Of a stretch of 64,000 bases of DNA, positions 11,298 through 20,136 are shown piece after piece; the stretch's first letter is position 1; the number at the start of each line of letters is the position of its first letter. A model generated the notes under the pieces. It saw nothing but the letters and a program-made list of their open reading frames with translations. It did no database searches and was not told the origin of the DNA. Position numbers and translations under genes: made by a program. Origin of the DNA: Psychrobacter urativorans (GTDB lineage: Bacteria; Pseudomonadota; Gammaproteobacteria; Pseudomonadales; Moraxellaceae); contig NZ_CAJHBR010000001.1 of NCBI RefSeq assembly GCF_904846695.1, positions 372,001-436,000 of the forward strand. The letters run 5' to 3'.

Positions 11298-11852
11298 TTA
11301 CTCTAACCTATCCGAAAAACTCTCTGAAAAATCAATCAAATTCTCACCCCAATCTGCCGAATAATTACCAACTTTCAAATAACGGTGAAAGCTTGAATAC
11401 GGCCAATCTATTGCTCTTTTAACCAATCCATGTTTAAAAGGGTTATAGTGTATGTAATCCATATATTTTAGAAAATCTGCTTCATTTTTAATCTGATGCT
11501 CAAAGAATCGACGCTGCCATATTCCTCTCTCATTCCTACTAACCTTTGAATGGCTCAACTCATGTGTTGGCAAATGATACTGCGGACAAGCTTGTGTCGT
11601 TAGTCGTTTTATCTGTGACCAACGCATACTATAACCTGCATCGTTTTCAGGCATCTGCCAAATGCAATGCAAATGATCAGGCAATTGTACCCATGCAATA
11701 ATTTCAAAAGGATATTGTTGTTGAATGAGTTTTATACTATTTCTAAGAGCTTGTAAAAAGTCCTCGTTGCAGAGTATTTGTCTTCGATTATAAGATACCA
11801 ATGTAAAAAAATAGGCAGCGCCCTCTGTGTATGAGCGGATATATTGCGGCAT
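11298..11852 (-). CDS. REP-associated tyrosine transposase (RAYT, IS200-like Y1 family)
   Basis: This single-copy Y1-type HUH nuclease belongs to the domesticated transposases that act on REP palindromes. The HUH pair is visible as LPDHLHCIW with H60 and H62. The catalytic tyrosine is probably Y133 in YIHYNPFKHGLV, and the family block DWPYSSFHRY follows. The 184-residue length is normal for a RAYT. Matching REP palindromes lie 7 bases past its stop and 63 bases before its start, in opposite orientation, and each carries a GTAG foot, the tetranucleotide recognised by characterised TnpA-REP enzymes. The reading frame looks intact. It is transcribed in the same direction as the HEPN-like gene. 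Confidence 0.88.
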   Translation of the reverse strand: MPQYIRSYTEGAAYFFTLVSYNRRQILCNEDFLQALRNSIKLIQQQYPFEIIAWVQLPDHLHCIWQMPENDAGYSMRWSQIKRLTTQACPQYHLPTHELSHSKVSRNERGIWQRRFFEHQIKNEADFLKYMDYIHYNPFKHGLVKRAIDWPYSSFHRYLKVGNYSADWGENLIDFSESFSDRLE

Positions 11853-11914
11853 TTCAAATTTCCCTTATAGAAATATTTTTAAATGCTGTCAATGTGCAAA
11901 GTTTTTCAAATATC

Positions 11915-11937
11915 ATTGGTGCGCGGGGCGCACCCTA
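11915..11937 (-). repeat. REP palindrome, copy 3 (inverted)
   Basis: On the minus strand this matches copy 2, with GTAG foot, arms GGTGCGC and GCGCACC and loop CCC. Copies 2 and 3 bracket the RAYT gene in inverted orientation. Confidence 0.87.
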
Positions 11938-11988
11938 CAATTTACATAACTAGATTAAGGTTTCTATTTTATAGACTAGTCTTTCACC

Positions 11989-12357
11989 CTAACTCCCCAC
12001 ATGAGGATCAACCTCACTCTTCACCCCATCAGGCACAATCTCAATCGGTAATATCAGTCCTTTAGCAAACTCTTCTTCAAAGACATAATCATAGCGACTG
12101 GCAGCGATATCAGCAGTGGTATGGACGACTAGCTTAGCATCTTTGCCATCAGTGACTTCATGAGAAGTATAGCTAGTATCCAATTGATCAAGCACCTTAG
12201 ATAAGGCCTCATTACTAGCCATGCCTACAGTGAGATTATACTGAGCAGTGGGTTTATCTACTTTGAAATAATCAGCGTAATTTTGAACGTTTTGGCTATC
12301 CAGGGCAAAAGGGAATTTATAGCTAGCAAGATCAGCAGGTTCCTCTTCAAATCTCAA
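11989..12357 (-). pseudogene. Headless duplicate of the 13.7-14.3 kb lipoprotein gene
   Basis: The 122-residue frame is a near copy of residues about 68-183 of the lipoprotein encoded at 13720-14271. It begins at PADLASYKFPFAL and lacks the signal peptide, lipobox and linker. The only start available is a TTG at 12357, nine bases beyond the Fic stop codon, with no ribosome-binding site of note. DNA identity with the full copy is almost perfect over about 200 bases (12146-12342; two mismatches seen) but clearly lower over the rest of the C-terminal part. It is most likely a non-functional fragment left by duplication, although the frame is still open. Confidence 0.8.
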
Positions 12358-12366
12358 TAAATAACT

Positions 12367-13536
12367 TCAAACCCTCACCAACTCCATTAATGGCTCAAAC
12401 GAGTAAAGTGCAGGTCGTCTACCAGAGGATTCTTCAATTTGACTGATAATGCCTTCATCCAATAAGAGTCTCGTAAACCTTGAAGCGGTTGCCGCAGGAA
12501 TACCGCTCTGGTTAGTAAACTTATTGTTACGAAATACAGGGTTAGTAAACACAAAGTCTAGAGCAATAACACTCCATTTTGAGGATAATATATCAGCGAA
12601 ACGTTGTTTCATATCTTCATACAAAGCCTGAATATCTTCAGCGATTTTCAGATTTCTAATCGATTGCTTCTCCACGGCTTCTAGGAAGAAAGCACACCAA
12701 TTATCCCAGTTATTATATTGTGAGACTTCCCTCATCATATCTATGTATCTGTTTTTGTTCTCTTCAAAGTAACCACTGATATAAAAATACGGAGCAGAAA
12801 TAGTACCCGCTTGCCATAACATTAAAGTAATTAGCATACGACCTATGCGTCCATTGCCGTCTTTAAAAGGATGTAAAGCTTCAAACTCTACATGAGTAAG
12901 CGCAGCCTTTATTAAAGAAGGGTCCTGACTAGATTCTATATATTCAAAAAGGTTTTCCAGACCGTCGGTTAATCTCTCAGGCGTAATCGGCACAAATAAT
13001 ATGGTTCGCTTATAACGATCCGCTAAATAGTTCTGCTCAGTTTTAAACTCGCCTGGAGATTTAGTTGCGCCACGTCCAAAAGACAATAGACGTTGATGAA
13101 TAGTTTTAAGCATAGATTGGGACATAGGATAGCCATCTATCAGCGCTTCTTGTGCAGCTTTCAAAGCTCTTTGATAAAGAATAGTCTCTACAACTTCAGA
13201 CCTTACGCTAGAGGTGATAGTGCTATCATTCTCATAGTCTGCTTCAAACTTTAAAATCTCATCCATTGTACTAACGGTTCCCTCCATTCTAGAAGAGATA
13301 ACCGCTTCTTGATTCCGTAGGGGTGCCAGCAGTATTTCACTATTATGCATGTTCTTGAGCATTTGATCATAGCGGGCAATAGCATCAGTAGCTTTGATTA
13401 GTTCATTGACAAACTCGCCATAATTAAGGTTTGTAGGCGGAAACTTGTCATAATGATAGGTAACAGCGTCAGTCAAATCTAAAGGCATAATAGTGGCCAA
13501 TTTAAGTAATAGATTGTTTGGTTGTTTAAGTTTCAA
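12367..13536 (-). CDS. Fic family AMP-transferase with N-terminal inhibitory motif
   Basis: Fic enzymes transfer AMP (sometimes other nucleotides) from ATP to hydroxyl side chains of target proteins. The active-site motif HPFKDGNGRIGR is complete, with the catalytic histidine at 222, N228 and R230. The sequence SSRMEG at residues 81-86 fits the (S/T)xxxE(G/N) inhibitory motif, which places it in the class whose own N-terminus blocks ATP binding. The N-terminal Fic_N region and a C-terminal winged-helix-like tail (residues about 330-380) complete the usual plan for a 389-residue chromosomal Fic protein. The start is a TTG at 13536; the first ATG is at residue 17, so the start is uncertain. No separate antitoxin is visible. 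It sits between two copies of a lipoprotein gene. Confidence 0.9.
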   Translation of the reverse strand: MKLKQPNNLLLKLATIMPLDLTDAVTYHYDKFPPTNLNYGEFVNELIKATDAIARYDQMLKNMHNSEILLAPLRNQEAVISSRMEGTVSTMDEILKFEADYENDSTITSSVRSEVVETILYQRALKAAQEALIDGYPMSQSMLKTIHQRLLSFGRGATKSPGEFKTEQNYLADRYKRTILFVPITPERLTDGLENLFEYIESSQDPSLIKAALTHVEFEALHPFKDGNGRIGRMLITLMLWQAGTISAPYFYISGYFEENKNRYIDMMREVSQYNNWDNWCAFFLEAVEKQSIRNLKIAEDIQALYEDMKQRFADILSSKWSVIALDFVFTNPVFRNNKFTNQSGIPAATASRFTRLLLDEGIISQIEESSGRRPALYSFEPLMELVRV

Positions 13537-13719
13537 AACTTTATCAATGTGAGCGTCTACATCACTTGCTATAAATATAGTTATAACGAAATATTTTGAC
13601 TCTCACATTCTATCTAATCTGATAGACAAGCTGTATAGGGGTTAATATATATACCTTAAATGTTTTTGTCTATCAAATTCTGTAAGAAGTGAGCGACAAG
13701 TTATCGTATTTTTTAAATC

Positions 13720-14271
13720 CTAAGACCCTGCATGCGGATCACTCTCAATTTTGATACCATCAGGCTTAATCTCAATAGGCAATACCAGCCCTTTAGCGAA
13801 GTCTTCTTCAAACACATAATCGTAGCTACTGGCATCGATATCAGCAGTAGTATGAATGACTAGTTTAGTTTTCTCGCCATCAGTGACTTCATGAGAAGTA
13901 TAGCTAGTATCCAATTGATCAAGCACCTTAGATAAGGCCTCATTACTAGCCATGCCTACAGTGAGATTATACTGAGCAGTGGGTTTATCTACTTTGAAAT
14001 AATCAGCGTAATTTTGAACGTTTTGACTATCCAAGGCAAAAGGGAATTTATAGCTAGCAAGATCAGCAGGTTTTTCTTTAGTCGCTACCTTCGACCAGTC
14101 AACGGCAGTCGCCGGCGTATTGATATCTGCTGTGCTAGAGGCTGCTTGTTCGGTAGCTACCGCTTTGGTATCGGGGACAGTCTCGGTAGTTTCAGAGCGC
14201 TTATCACAGCCTAATAGCGTTGCAGTACTGGCTATTGTTATTATCATCATAGTTGCTAAACGCTTGGCCAT
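13720..14271 (-). CDS. Putative lipoprotein, unknown function (intact copy)
   Basis: This 183-residue protein starts with a signal peptide ending in a lipobox (TLLGC), so the cysteine near residue 22 should be lipidated and the protein anchored in a membrane. A low-complexity T, A and S linker to about residue 66 leads to a globular domain (residues 68-183) that I do not recognise. The same domain is repeated in the fragment at 11989-12357. An AAGGATCGAT stretch just upstream of the ATG may be the ribosome-binding site. A convincing function cannot be assigned. Confidence 0.75.
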   Translation of the reverse strand: MAKRLATMMIITIASTATLLGCDKRSETTETVPDTKAVATEQAASSTADINTPATAVDWSKVATKEKPADLASYKFPFALDSQNVQNYADYFKVDKPTAQYNLTVGMASNEALSKVLDQLDTSYTSHEVTDGEKTKLVIHTTADIDASSYDYVFEEDFAKGLVLPIEIKPDGIKIESDPHAGS

Positions 14272-14378
14272 CGATTGATCCTTTTAATAATATTACAGTT
14301 GCCATTATTGTCGCATAATTAATGCTGACTAAGGCTAATTTGATAGCCATTACACCCTTTAATTATTCAGATAGCCAT

Positions 14379-14409
14379 AAAAAAACAGCCACCGTTAGAT
14401 GACTGTTTT
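14379..14409 (-). terminator. Intrinsic terminator after the 14.5 kb lipoprotein gene
   Basis: On the minus strand an 8-bp stem (CAGTCATC with GGTGGCTG, including two G-U pairs) is followed by seven T residues. It lies about 40 bases after the stop at 14452. Confidence 0.7.
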
Positions 14410-14451
14410 ATCTATCTACTATCACTCACTGATAGTATTATAAATGCTAAC

Positions 14452-14862
14452 TTAGATTTTACAATTTACTTGATATTCTTTACCATCTGCCCATTTCATG
14501 GCCAAAATACCTTTATCATCCTGCATGTGCCACGCATAGATCACTTCTGGATTTGATTCATTAACGTAGCTTGCAGTATTGCCTTGAACATCACCGTTTA
14601 ATAGGATTGGCTGTTGTGACCAACCAACTTTTGGTAAAGTTGCAGTGACCATAACTTGCTGTTTATTGATAGATTGTTTGGCCATTACTTGACTGTTATC
14701 AGTACAAGTATAACGGGCTGGAGCCATGCGGTCATAAGCGAGAGTAGTAACACTTTCAGATGGTACTGTTGTTGGGGTGCTAGGAGCAGGGGTCATAGTC
14801 GAACAAGCACCCAATAGAGCGATAGCTGGTACGGCAGTAGCCAATTTAATTAAAGTATTCAT
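14452..14862 (-). CDS. Small lipoprotein, possibly MliC-like lysozyme inhibitor
   Basis: The 136-residue protein has a signal peptide with lipobox LLGAC, then a proline- and threonine-rich linker. The mature domain has a cysteine near each end (YTCTDN and QVNCKI), a basic-hydrophobic strand pattern, ASYVN, a tryptophan in AWHM and a final ADGKEYQVNC. This loosely matches the layout of MliC/PliC periplasmic inhibitors of c-type lysozyme, but similarity is weak and I hold it as a suggestion only. I chose the ATG at 14862 because GGAG lies 8-10 bases upstream; the in-frame extension to 14886 has no such site. It has its own terminator, so it is probably a single transcript. Confidence 0.65.
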   Translation of the reverse strand: MNTLIKLATAVPAIALLGACSTMTPAPSTPTTVPSESVTTLAYDRMAPARYTCTDNSQVMAKQSINKQQVMVTATLPKVGWSQQPILLNGDVQGNTASYVNESNPEVIYAWHMQDDKGILAMKWADGKEYQVNCKI

Positions 14863-15041
14863 GCGTTTCTCCGAAAGTATGGTCATTTGAATCTAAGTCT
14901 TGTAGCATTAATGCGTTAAATGCATCGCAGCCATAATAACTAAAACTAACCCGACTAAATGTTAGAAATTGTTCCGAGTTGTTAGCTTGGTTACTCAAAT
15001 GCTGACTAATGTAATTATTCAGTTAAGCTAATAAATGGCAA

Positions 15042-15081
15042 TAAAAAACACATAACACTGGTAAGATATTATGCGTTTTTT
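15042..15081 (-). terminator. Intrinsic terminator after the radical SAM gene
   Basis: A stem of CGCATAA and TTATGTG with a 13-base loop is flanked by A and T runs on both sides. It can serve the radical SAM gene on the minus strand, which stops at 15127. Confidence 0.6.
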
Positions 15082-15126
15082 ATACCGTTAAATGATCTAA
15101 CTAGGTAGCTATATCAACTAACCACC

Positions 15127-17577
15127 TTATTTTGTCTTACGTGGTGGTAAACCAGTATGCTGCGTCTGGAAGTTACCCTTACTCACACGCTTTTTGACGT
15201 TTTTAACCGCAGCGTTATTGTTTGCTGAGTCATTAGTATCTGTACCAGTAGCATTATTATTGCCACGGCGTTTAACAGAATCATTACCTACACGACTGTT
15301 CTTCTTACGCGCTGATTGATAGCTGTCTTGTGCGGCATCGCGGCCTTCTAAGCTGGCGTTGAATGGCGGTATTAAGCAGCCTCTATTCTTACCAATCAAA
15401 TCGCTACGACCCATATCTTGTAGCGCTTTACGTAATAGTACCCAGTTCTTAGGATCATGATAACGTAGGAAGGCTTTATGCAGTTTACGCTGCTTGCCAG
15501 ACTTGACGATATCCATATCCCCTTCATCACGACTGATCTTACGTAGCGGGTCTTTATGGGTATGATACATCGTCGTTGCTGTCGCCATCGGACTAGGATA
15601 AAAAGCTTGCACTTGGTCAGCACGATAGCCGTAGCTCTTAAGCCATAGCGCCAAGTTCATCATGTCTTCATCTTTAGTACCTGGATGTGCGGCGATGAAA
15701 TAAGGGATAAGGTACTGCTCTTTACCAGCCTCGGCGCTAAACTGCTCAAACATCGCTTTAAATTTATCGTATGAGCCCATGCCAGGCTTCATCATCTTCG
15801 ATAGCACTGCTTCTTCTGAATGTTCAGGAGCGATTTTCAGGTAACCACCGACATGGTGAGTCACTAGCTCTTTGACGTATTCAGGGTCTTTTACCGCTAA
15901 GTCATAACGTAAACCCGAGGCGATAAGAATCTTTTTCACCCCTTTAATATCACGAGCTTTGCGATAGAGTTTAGTCAGATTACTATGGTCAGTGATTAGG
16001 TTTTCGCAGACATCAGGATAGACACAAGAAGGCTTACGACAGTTCTTCTCGATAGTCTCATCTTTACAGCTTAGACGATACATATTCGCTGTTGGGCCGC
16101 CTAAATCAGAGATAACCCCTGTAAAGTTAGGCGCTGTATCACGAATAGCTTCCACTTCACGTAGGATAGACTCTTCAGAACGGTTCTGAATAATACGACC
16201 TTCGTGCTCAGTAATAGAACAAAAAGTGCAACCGCCAAAACAGCCACGCATGATGTTGACTGAGAATTTGATCATGTCATAAGCGGGGATGCGTGCATTG
16301 CCATAACTTGGATGCGGCAGACGTGCATAAGGCAAGTCAAACACATAATCCATCTCTTCGGTCGATAGCGGAATCGGCGGCGGGTTAAGCCAGACATCGA
16401 TTGACGTATGGGAGTTACCAGCACCACTACTGTGGCGTTGCACTAAAGCGCGAGCATTACCCGGATTGGTTTCCAAATGCAAGATACGGTTAGCGTGAGC
16501 ATAAAGTACTGGATCTGACTTCACATGCTCATAATCAGGGAGACGAATAACCGTTTGCTCACGAGCTGGCATTTTAATTTTATGTTTGCGCGCGGTTTGT
16601 GGTTTATCGAAACCACGCATTTGTACTACTTGCGTCTCTTCATCAACTTGATCAGCGTTAAGCACTTTATTAGTGACAGGTTCAGACACAAATCCCTGAT
16701 ACTGAGCGGACATGGATTGTCCCACAGGAGAGTCGCTAGGCTTATTCTGTTCAATTGAGCACTGGTCTAAGTCTTCAGTCATGACATAAGGGTTGATAAT
16801 CGGATCAACGCGACCGACAGTATCAACATCGTTACTGATCACTTCGATCATATCGGCTTGCCAGTGACGGCGACTAGGGGTCAATAAGTAGCAAGTGCCA
16901 CGTAGCTTACTCATTTGCTCAAGGGTATAGCCTTTTGACAGGCCATGCACCACGTCGACAATAGCGCGTTCAGCGTTACCATACAATAAGACGTCGGCAC
17001 GGGCATCTAGCAAGATACTACGGCGCACTTTGTCTGACCAGTAGTCATAATGAGCGATACGGCGCAAGCTACCTTCGATACCTCCTAAGATAATAGGCAC
17101 ATCTGGATAGGCTTCACGGCAGCGCTGGCTATAAACGATAGCAGCACGGTCAGGACGTTTGTCAGCGACATTACCTGGTGAGTAAGCATCATCACTACGA
17201 ATCTTACGATCAGCAGTGTAGCGATTGATCATACTATCCATGTTGCCCGCCGTCACACCATAAGCGTAGACTGGCTTGCCGAGTTCCATAAAGGCATCTT
17301 TGCTCTTCCAATCTGGCTGAGCAATGATACCGACTCGGAAGCCTTGCGCCTCTAATAAACGGCCAATAATCGCCATGCCAAAGCTAGGGTGGTCAACATA
17401 AGCATCGCCGGATATGATAATCACGTCGCATGCATCCCATCCCAGAGCATCCATTTCAGCACGATTCATCGGCAAAAAGGGCGCAGGCTCATAGCAGCTC
17501 GCCCAATGTTTATCATAGTCGTAAAGGGGCTTAGTGCCTTGTTTAAAGGCGGTGCGGGCGATGGTATCGGCAGACAT
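15127..17577 (-). CDS. ygiQ: YgiQ family radical SAM protein
   Basis: This is an 816-residue member of the YgiQ (UPF0313) family. The substrate of the family is not established. The central [16 protein letters not shown] holds the CxxxCxxC cluster that binds the SAM-cleaving 4Fe-4S centre. The N-terminal part ([20 protein letters not shown]) is the cobalamin-binding-like domain typical of the family. [11 protein letters not shown]-type and [16 protein letters not shown] blocks complete the radical SAM barrel. Two low-complexity stretches make it longer than the ~740 residues of E. coli YgiQ: one near residues 270-330 and a basic, N-rich C-terminal tail from about 745. The basic tail could bind nucleic acid, but this is inference. 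Confidence 0.93.
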   Translation of the reverse strand: MSADTIARTAFKQGTKPLYDYDKHWASCYEPAPFLPMNRAEMDALGWDACDVIIISGDAYVDHPSFGMAIIGRLLEAQGFRVGIIAQPDWKSKDAFMELGKPVYAYGVTAGNMDSMINRYTADRKIRSDDAYSPGNVADKRPDRAAIVYSQRCREAYPDVPIILGGIEGSLRRIAHYDYWSDKVRRSILLDARADVLLYGNAERAIVDVVHGLSKGYTLEQMSKLRGTCYLLTPSRRHWQADMIEVISNDVDTVGRVDPIINPYVMTEDLDQCSIEQNKPSDSPVGQSMSAQYQGFVSEPVTNKVLNADQVDEETQVVQMRGFDKPQTARKHKIKMPAREQTVIRLPDYEHVKSDPVLYAHANRILHLETNPGNARALVQRHSSGAGNSHTSIDVWLNPPPIPLSTEEMDYVFDLPYARLPHPSYGNARIPAYDMIKFSVNIMRGCFGGCTFCSITEHEGRIIQNRSEESILREVEAIRDTAPNFTGVISDLGGPTANMYRLSCKDETIEKNCRKPSCVYPDVCENLITDHSNLTKLYRKARDIKGVKKILIASGLRYDLAVKDPEYVKELVTHHVGGYLKIAPEHSEEAVLSKMMKPGMGSYDKFKAMFEQFSAEAGKEQYLIPYFIAAHPGTKDEDMMNLALWLKSYGYRADQVQAFYPSPMATATTMYHTHKDPLRKISRDEGDMDIVKSGKQRKLHKAFLRYHDPKNWVLLRKALQDMGRSDLIGKNRGCLIPPFNASLEGRDAAQDSYQSARKKNSRVGNDSVKRRGNNNATGTDTNDSANNNAAVKNVKKRVSKGNFQTQHTGLPPRKTK

Positions 17578-17852
17578 GGGCAGACCTATTTATTAATGCT
17601 AATTTAAAGGCGCTCATTTTAACATGAATTGTATTCATGATGCGACTTATTGAGCGTTATGATTTATGATAAGTTGTTGATAGCGTGGAGTAATCCAATT
17701 ACAGTCTGTGAATAAAACGCGGGTGTTTTGATTGCTTTATGTCATAAAAAATGCTCCTATAAAAAACACTATTATAAAAATAAAACCATTCAGCCTATGG
17801 TTTTAGAATAAATGATGTAGCGACTTCTGTGCATCAGATTAAGGGGAGTAAT

Positions 17853-18158
17853 ATGCTTGCCATGATTTTATTGGTTTTTTTTATGCCGTTAGTCACAGTT
17901 ATTCATTTGATAGCGACAATCAGTTTTCAAAGAAATGGCTTATATAAAAGTAAATCATTCACTATCAAGCATCTAGTAGTTGCACTTTTGTTTCCGATAG
18001 CGGGCATGGCGTTAATCACTTTTGAATACATAATCAATCTGCGGCTAGGCGGTATTGATGTGGAGTCGTATTTACTCATTTTATCGCCTTATGCACTGCT
18101 AACCTTAATTTTTGCCACTCCTTATTTTCTTCATTTATGGGCAGTCAAAAAATCCTAA
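17853..18158 (+). CDS. Small three-helix membrane protein, unknown function
   Basis: I do not recognise this 101-residue protein. Three hydrophobic segments are visible, roughly residues 2-24, 42-62 and 74-96, with a short basic loop after the first. A strong AAGGGGAG ribosome-binding site at 17841-17848 points to the ATG at 17853; the in-frame GTG at 17829 lies upstream of it and is not needed. A small 8-bp hairpin (AAAACCAT / ATGGTTTT, 17782-17804) lies in its leader. It converges with the Lrp-type gene, 46 bases apart. Confidence 0.65.
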   Translation: MLAMILLVFFMPLVTVIHLIATISFQRNGLYKSKSFTIKHLVVALLFPIAGMALITFEYIINLRLGGIDVESYLLILSPYALLTLIFATPYFLHLWAVKKS

Positions 18159-18204
18159 TATTATCCATCACCTAGTAGCTGTCAGCAGTTATTAACAATG
18201 GTTA

Positions 18205-18672
18205 TTAATCTAAATAAATCTTCGTACCACTCTTGGTAAAGTTCATCACAAACTGACTTTTAAAATTGCGTACATTGTTTTCGTAAGTGAGTAGACTGCG
18301 GGTAAATTGATGATAGTCGCTCATATTCTTCGCACTGACCATAAGCATAAAGTCAGCATCGCCAGATACTTCATAACAGCTCATCACTTGCGCTTGGGCG
18401 TTCATTAAGCGCTCGAATCGATGCTGCATAGAGTTATTGGAGCGCTCCATTTCTACCATCACTACGGCCGTCAAGCTATAGCCAACTTTATTAGGGTCGA
18501 CGATAGCCACTTGCTTAGTAATCACCCCGTTATCTATTAGAGCTTGCACCCGACGTTGCGCAGTAGCGATAGAAACATTGACGTGTTCTGCAACGGTTTT
18601 TAACGGTAGGGTGGCGTCATCTTGCAGCAAATTCAAAATGGCTTTATCAGTATTGTCTAATGGCTGGAGCAT
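18205..18672 (-). CDS. Lrp/AsnC family transcriptional regulator
   Basis: This 155-residue protein has the standard Lrp/AsnC plan. An N-terminal helix-turn-helix (residues about 8-55, with TLPLKTVAEHVNVSIATAQRRVQAL) binds DNA. A C-terminal RAM/ligand domain (residues about 65-145, including VMSCYEVSGDADFMLMV) mediates oligomerisation and probably amino-acid sensing. The VSGDADFML segment is the usual ligand-loop signature. It is divergent from an EamA-type transporter, and two inverted copies of a 10-base site lie in the shared 293-base gap. The likely role is control of that exporter in response to an amino acid. Which ligand it senses cannot be told. Confidence 0.92.
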   Translation of the reverse strand: MLQPLDNTDKAILNLLQDDATLPLKTVAEHVNVSIATAQRRVQALIDNGVITKQVAIVDPNKVGYSLTAVVMVEMERSNNSMQHRFERLMNAQAQVMSCYEVSGDADFMLMVSAKNMSDYHQFTRSLLTYENNVRNFKSQFVMNFTKSGTKIYLD

Positions 18673-18733
18673 AAGGCTGATCTCTAAGAGTATAAATAAT
18701 GAATAATGAATGGGATTAAACGAATCAAACTAC

Positions 18734-18828
18734 GAACATATTTGGCTTAATTATAGAACTATTATCACTATAAGTTATAAAGTAAGAATTTATTGATATT
18801 TTAATCGATATTAAGATAAATATGTTCA
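18734..18828. promoter_or_regulatory. Paired operator candidates in the Lrp/transporter divergent gap
   Basis: GAACATATTT at 18734-18743 and its exact reverse complement AAATATGTTC at 18819-18828 lie 85 bases apart centre to centre, about eight helical turns. The gap is very AT-rich. Such phased, inverted sites suit a wrapping Lrp-type octamer. This is inference from sequence. Confidence 0.4.
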
Positions 18829-18965
18829 TATTTAATCCAATATAGAAATATTTTTTCACAGGCTAGCTATAAACTACTCCTTATCAACCCTACTTCTCGC
18901 TCAAAAATAATAGTAATAGCGATCATGAAGTAGTTTTTAACTGCTAATGCCACTCAAGGTGCCTT

Positions 18966-19976
18966 ATGTTTACTTCAACCTTAGCTAACACTGTAGCCTC
19001 AACGCTGTCACGCTTACCGATGCCAGCGATGTGGACCACGGGTAGTGCACAGCAGCGCACTTTAATGATGGGCGTAGCGCTAGCGGTATTGTCCAATCTG
19101 CTATTCGGAGTACTCTATGCTTACAGTATCTTTTTGGCACCGCTATCAGGGACACAAGTTTTTATCTGGCGTATGCTGGCGATGTGGGCGGCGCTGATAG
19201 GTTACTTAGTGATTAGTGGGGGTTTGAGTACTCATATTGCTAAATTGAGGAGCTTAGGCTCAGTTAAGCAGTGGGCATGGTTACTGTTACCAACACCGAT
19301 ATTTTTGAGTCAGTTTTGGTTGTTTATGTGGGCACCAGTGAACGGCCAAGGCGTACAAACCGCTATGGGGTATTTCTTATTTCCGTTAATGATGGTGGTG
19401 TTCGGTTGTGTGCTATTCGGTGAGAAATTAAGCCGCTTGCAGTGGTTAGCCGTTGCTTTTGCCGCTTTAGGTGTAGGTAGTGAAATTATACGTACGCAAA
19501 GCGTCTCTTGGGCAACTCTGTGGGTATGTGGTACTTATCCTATGTATTATATTCTGCGTCGCTTGCAAGGCATTGGGGCGGTAACCGGCCTACTGATTGA
19601 TTTGACTATCTTTGTACCCTTTGCACTCGGTTATTTGGTGTTCTTTGAACCAAGTAGTTTAGGCCTAGTATCTGGATCTTGGTTCTTTATAGCTATGCTG
19701 GCAGGCCTTGGTGTTTTGAGCGTCTTAGCAATGAAAACTAACGTCGATGCCAGTCAAATGTTGCCAGTAAACGTCTATGGCATGATGAGTTATTTGGAGC
19801 CGGCATTGTTATTTATCTTGGCGATAACTGTACTGGGAAATCCATTTGAATCTGCGATGATATATAGCTATGGTTTGATCTGGTTAGGTATTGGGTTTTT
19901 GATTATTCACGGTATTCGCCAACTGCGCCGCGCCCGTAAACCGCAGCAACAGCCTACAGTCTCGCAAGCGGTCTAG
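18966..19976 (+). CDS. EamA/RarD-type drug/metabolite transporter
   Basis: This 336-residue inner-membrane protein has ten hydrophobic segments in two EamA-type halves. The first begins at MGVALAVLSNLLFGVLYAYS near residue 36 and the second near residue 177. The first half with an F-W-R-M block (TQVFIWRMLAMW) resembles RarD-type members of the drug/metabolite transporter superfamily. Members export amino acids or other small metabolites; the substrate here is unknown. The N-terminal 35 residues are polar and not part of the fold, so a later start is possible. Divergence from an Lrp-type regulator suggests amino-acid-linked export. A bidirectional terminator follows. Confidence 0.85.
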   Translation: MFTSTLANTVASTLSRLPMPAMWTTGSAQQRTLMMGVALAVLSNLLFGVLYAYSIFLAPLSGTQVFIWRMLAMWAALIGYLVISGGLSTHIAKLRSLGSVKQWAWLLLPTPIFLSQFWLFMWAPVNGQGVQTAMGYFLFPLMMVVFGCVLFGEKLSRLQWLAVAFAALGVGSEIIRTQSVSWATLWVCGTYPMYYILRRLQGIGAVTGLLIDLTIFVPFALGYLVFFEPSSLGLVSGSWFFIAMLAGLGVLSVLAMKTNVDASQMLPVNVYGMMSYLEPALLFILAITVLGNPFESAMIYSYGLIWLGIGFLIIHGIRQLRRARKPQQQPTVSQAV

Positions 19977-20062
19977 GTTTAGCGGCTATTTATTGAATAA
20001 TATTAGTTAAAACGTATTAATGACAGCCTATTAGTCAGGCTATAAATGTGAAGATTTAAGCC

Positions 20063-20105
20063 AAAAAAAAGGACGACTCAGTGATTACTAAGTCGTCTTT
20101 TTTTC
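20063..20105. terminator. Bidirectional intrinsic terminator (transporter / smpB)
   Basis: A stem of GGACGACT and AGTCGTC is flanked by an A-run on the left and a T-run on the right. It lies between two convergent genes and can stop transcription from both sides. Confidence 0.88.
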
Positions 20106-20136
20106 TGCATATTAGCTGTGTTTTTTATCAAAACAC

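Noticed and set aside
11883-12065. Plus-strand 60-codon frame containing RGAHPT
   Set aside because: The RGAHPT part is only the translation of REP copy 3; the same string appears wherever the REP is read in that frame.
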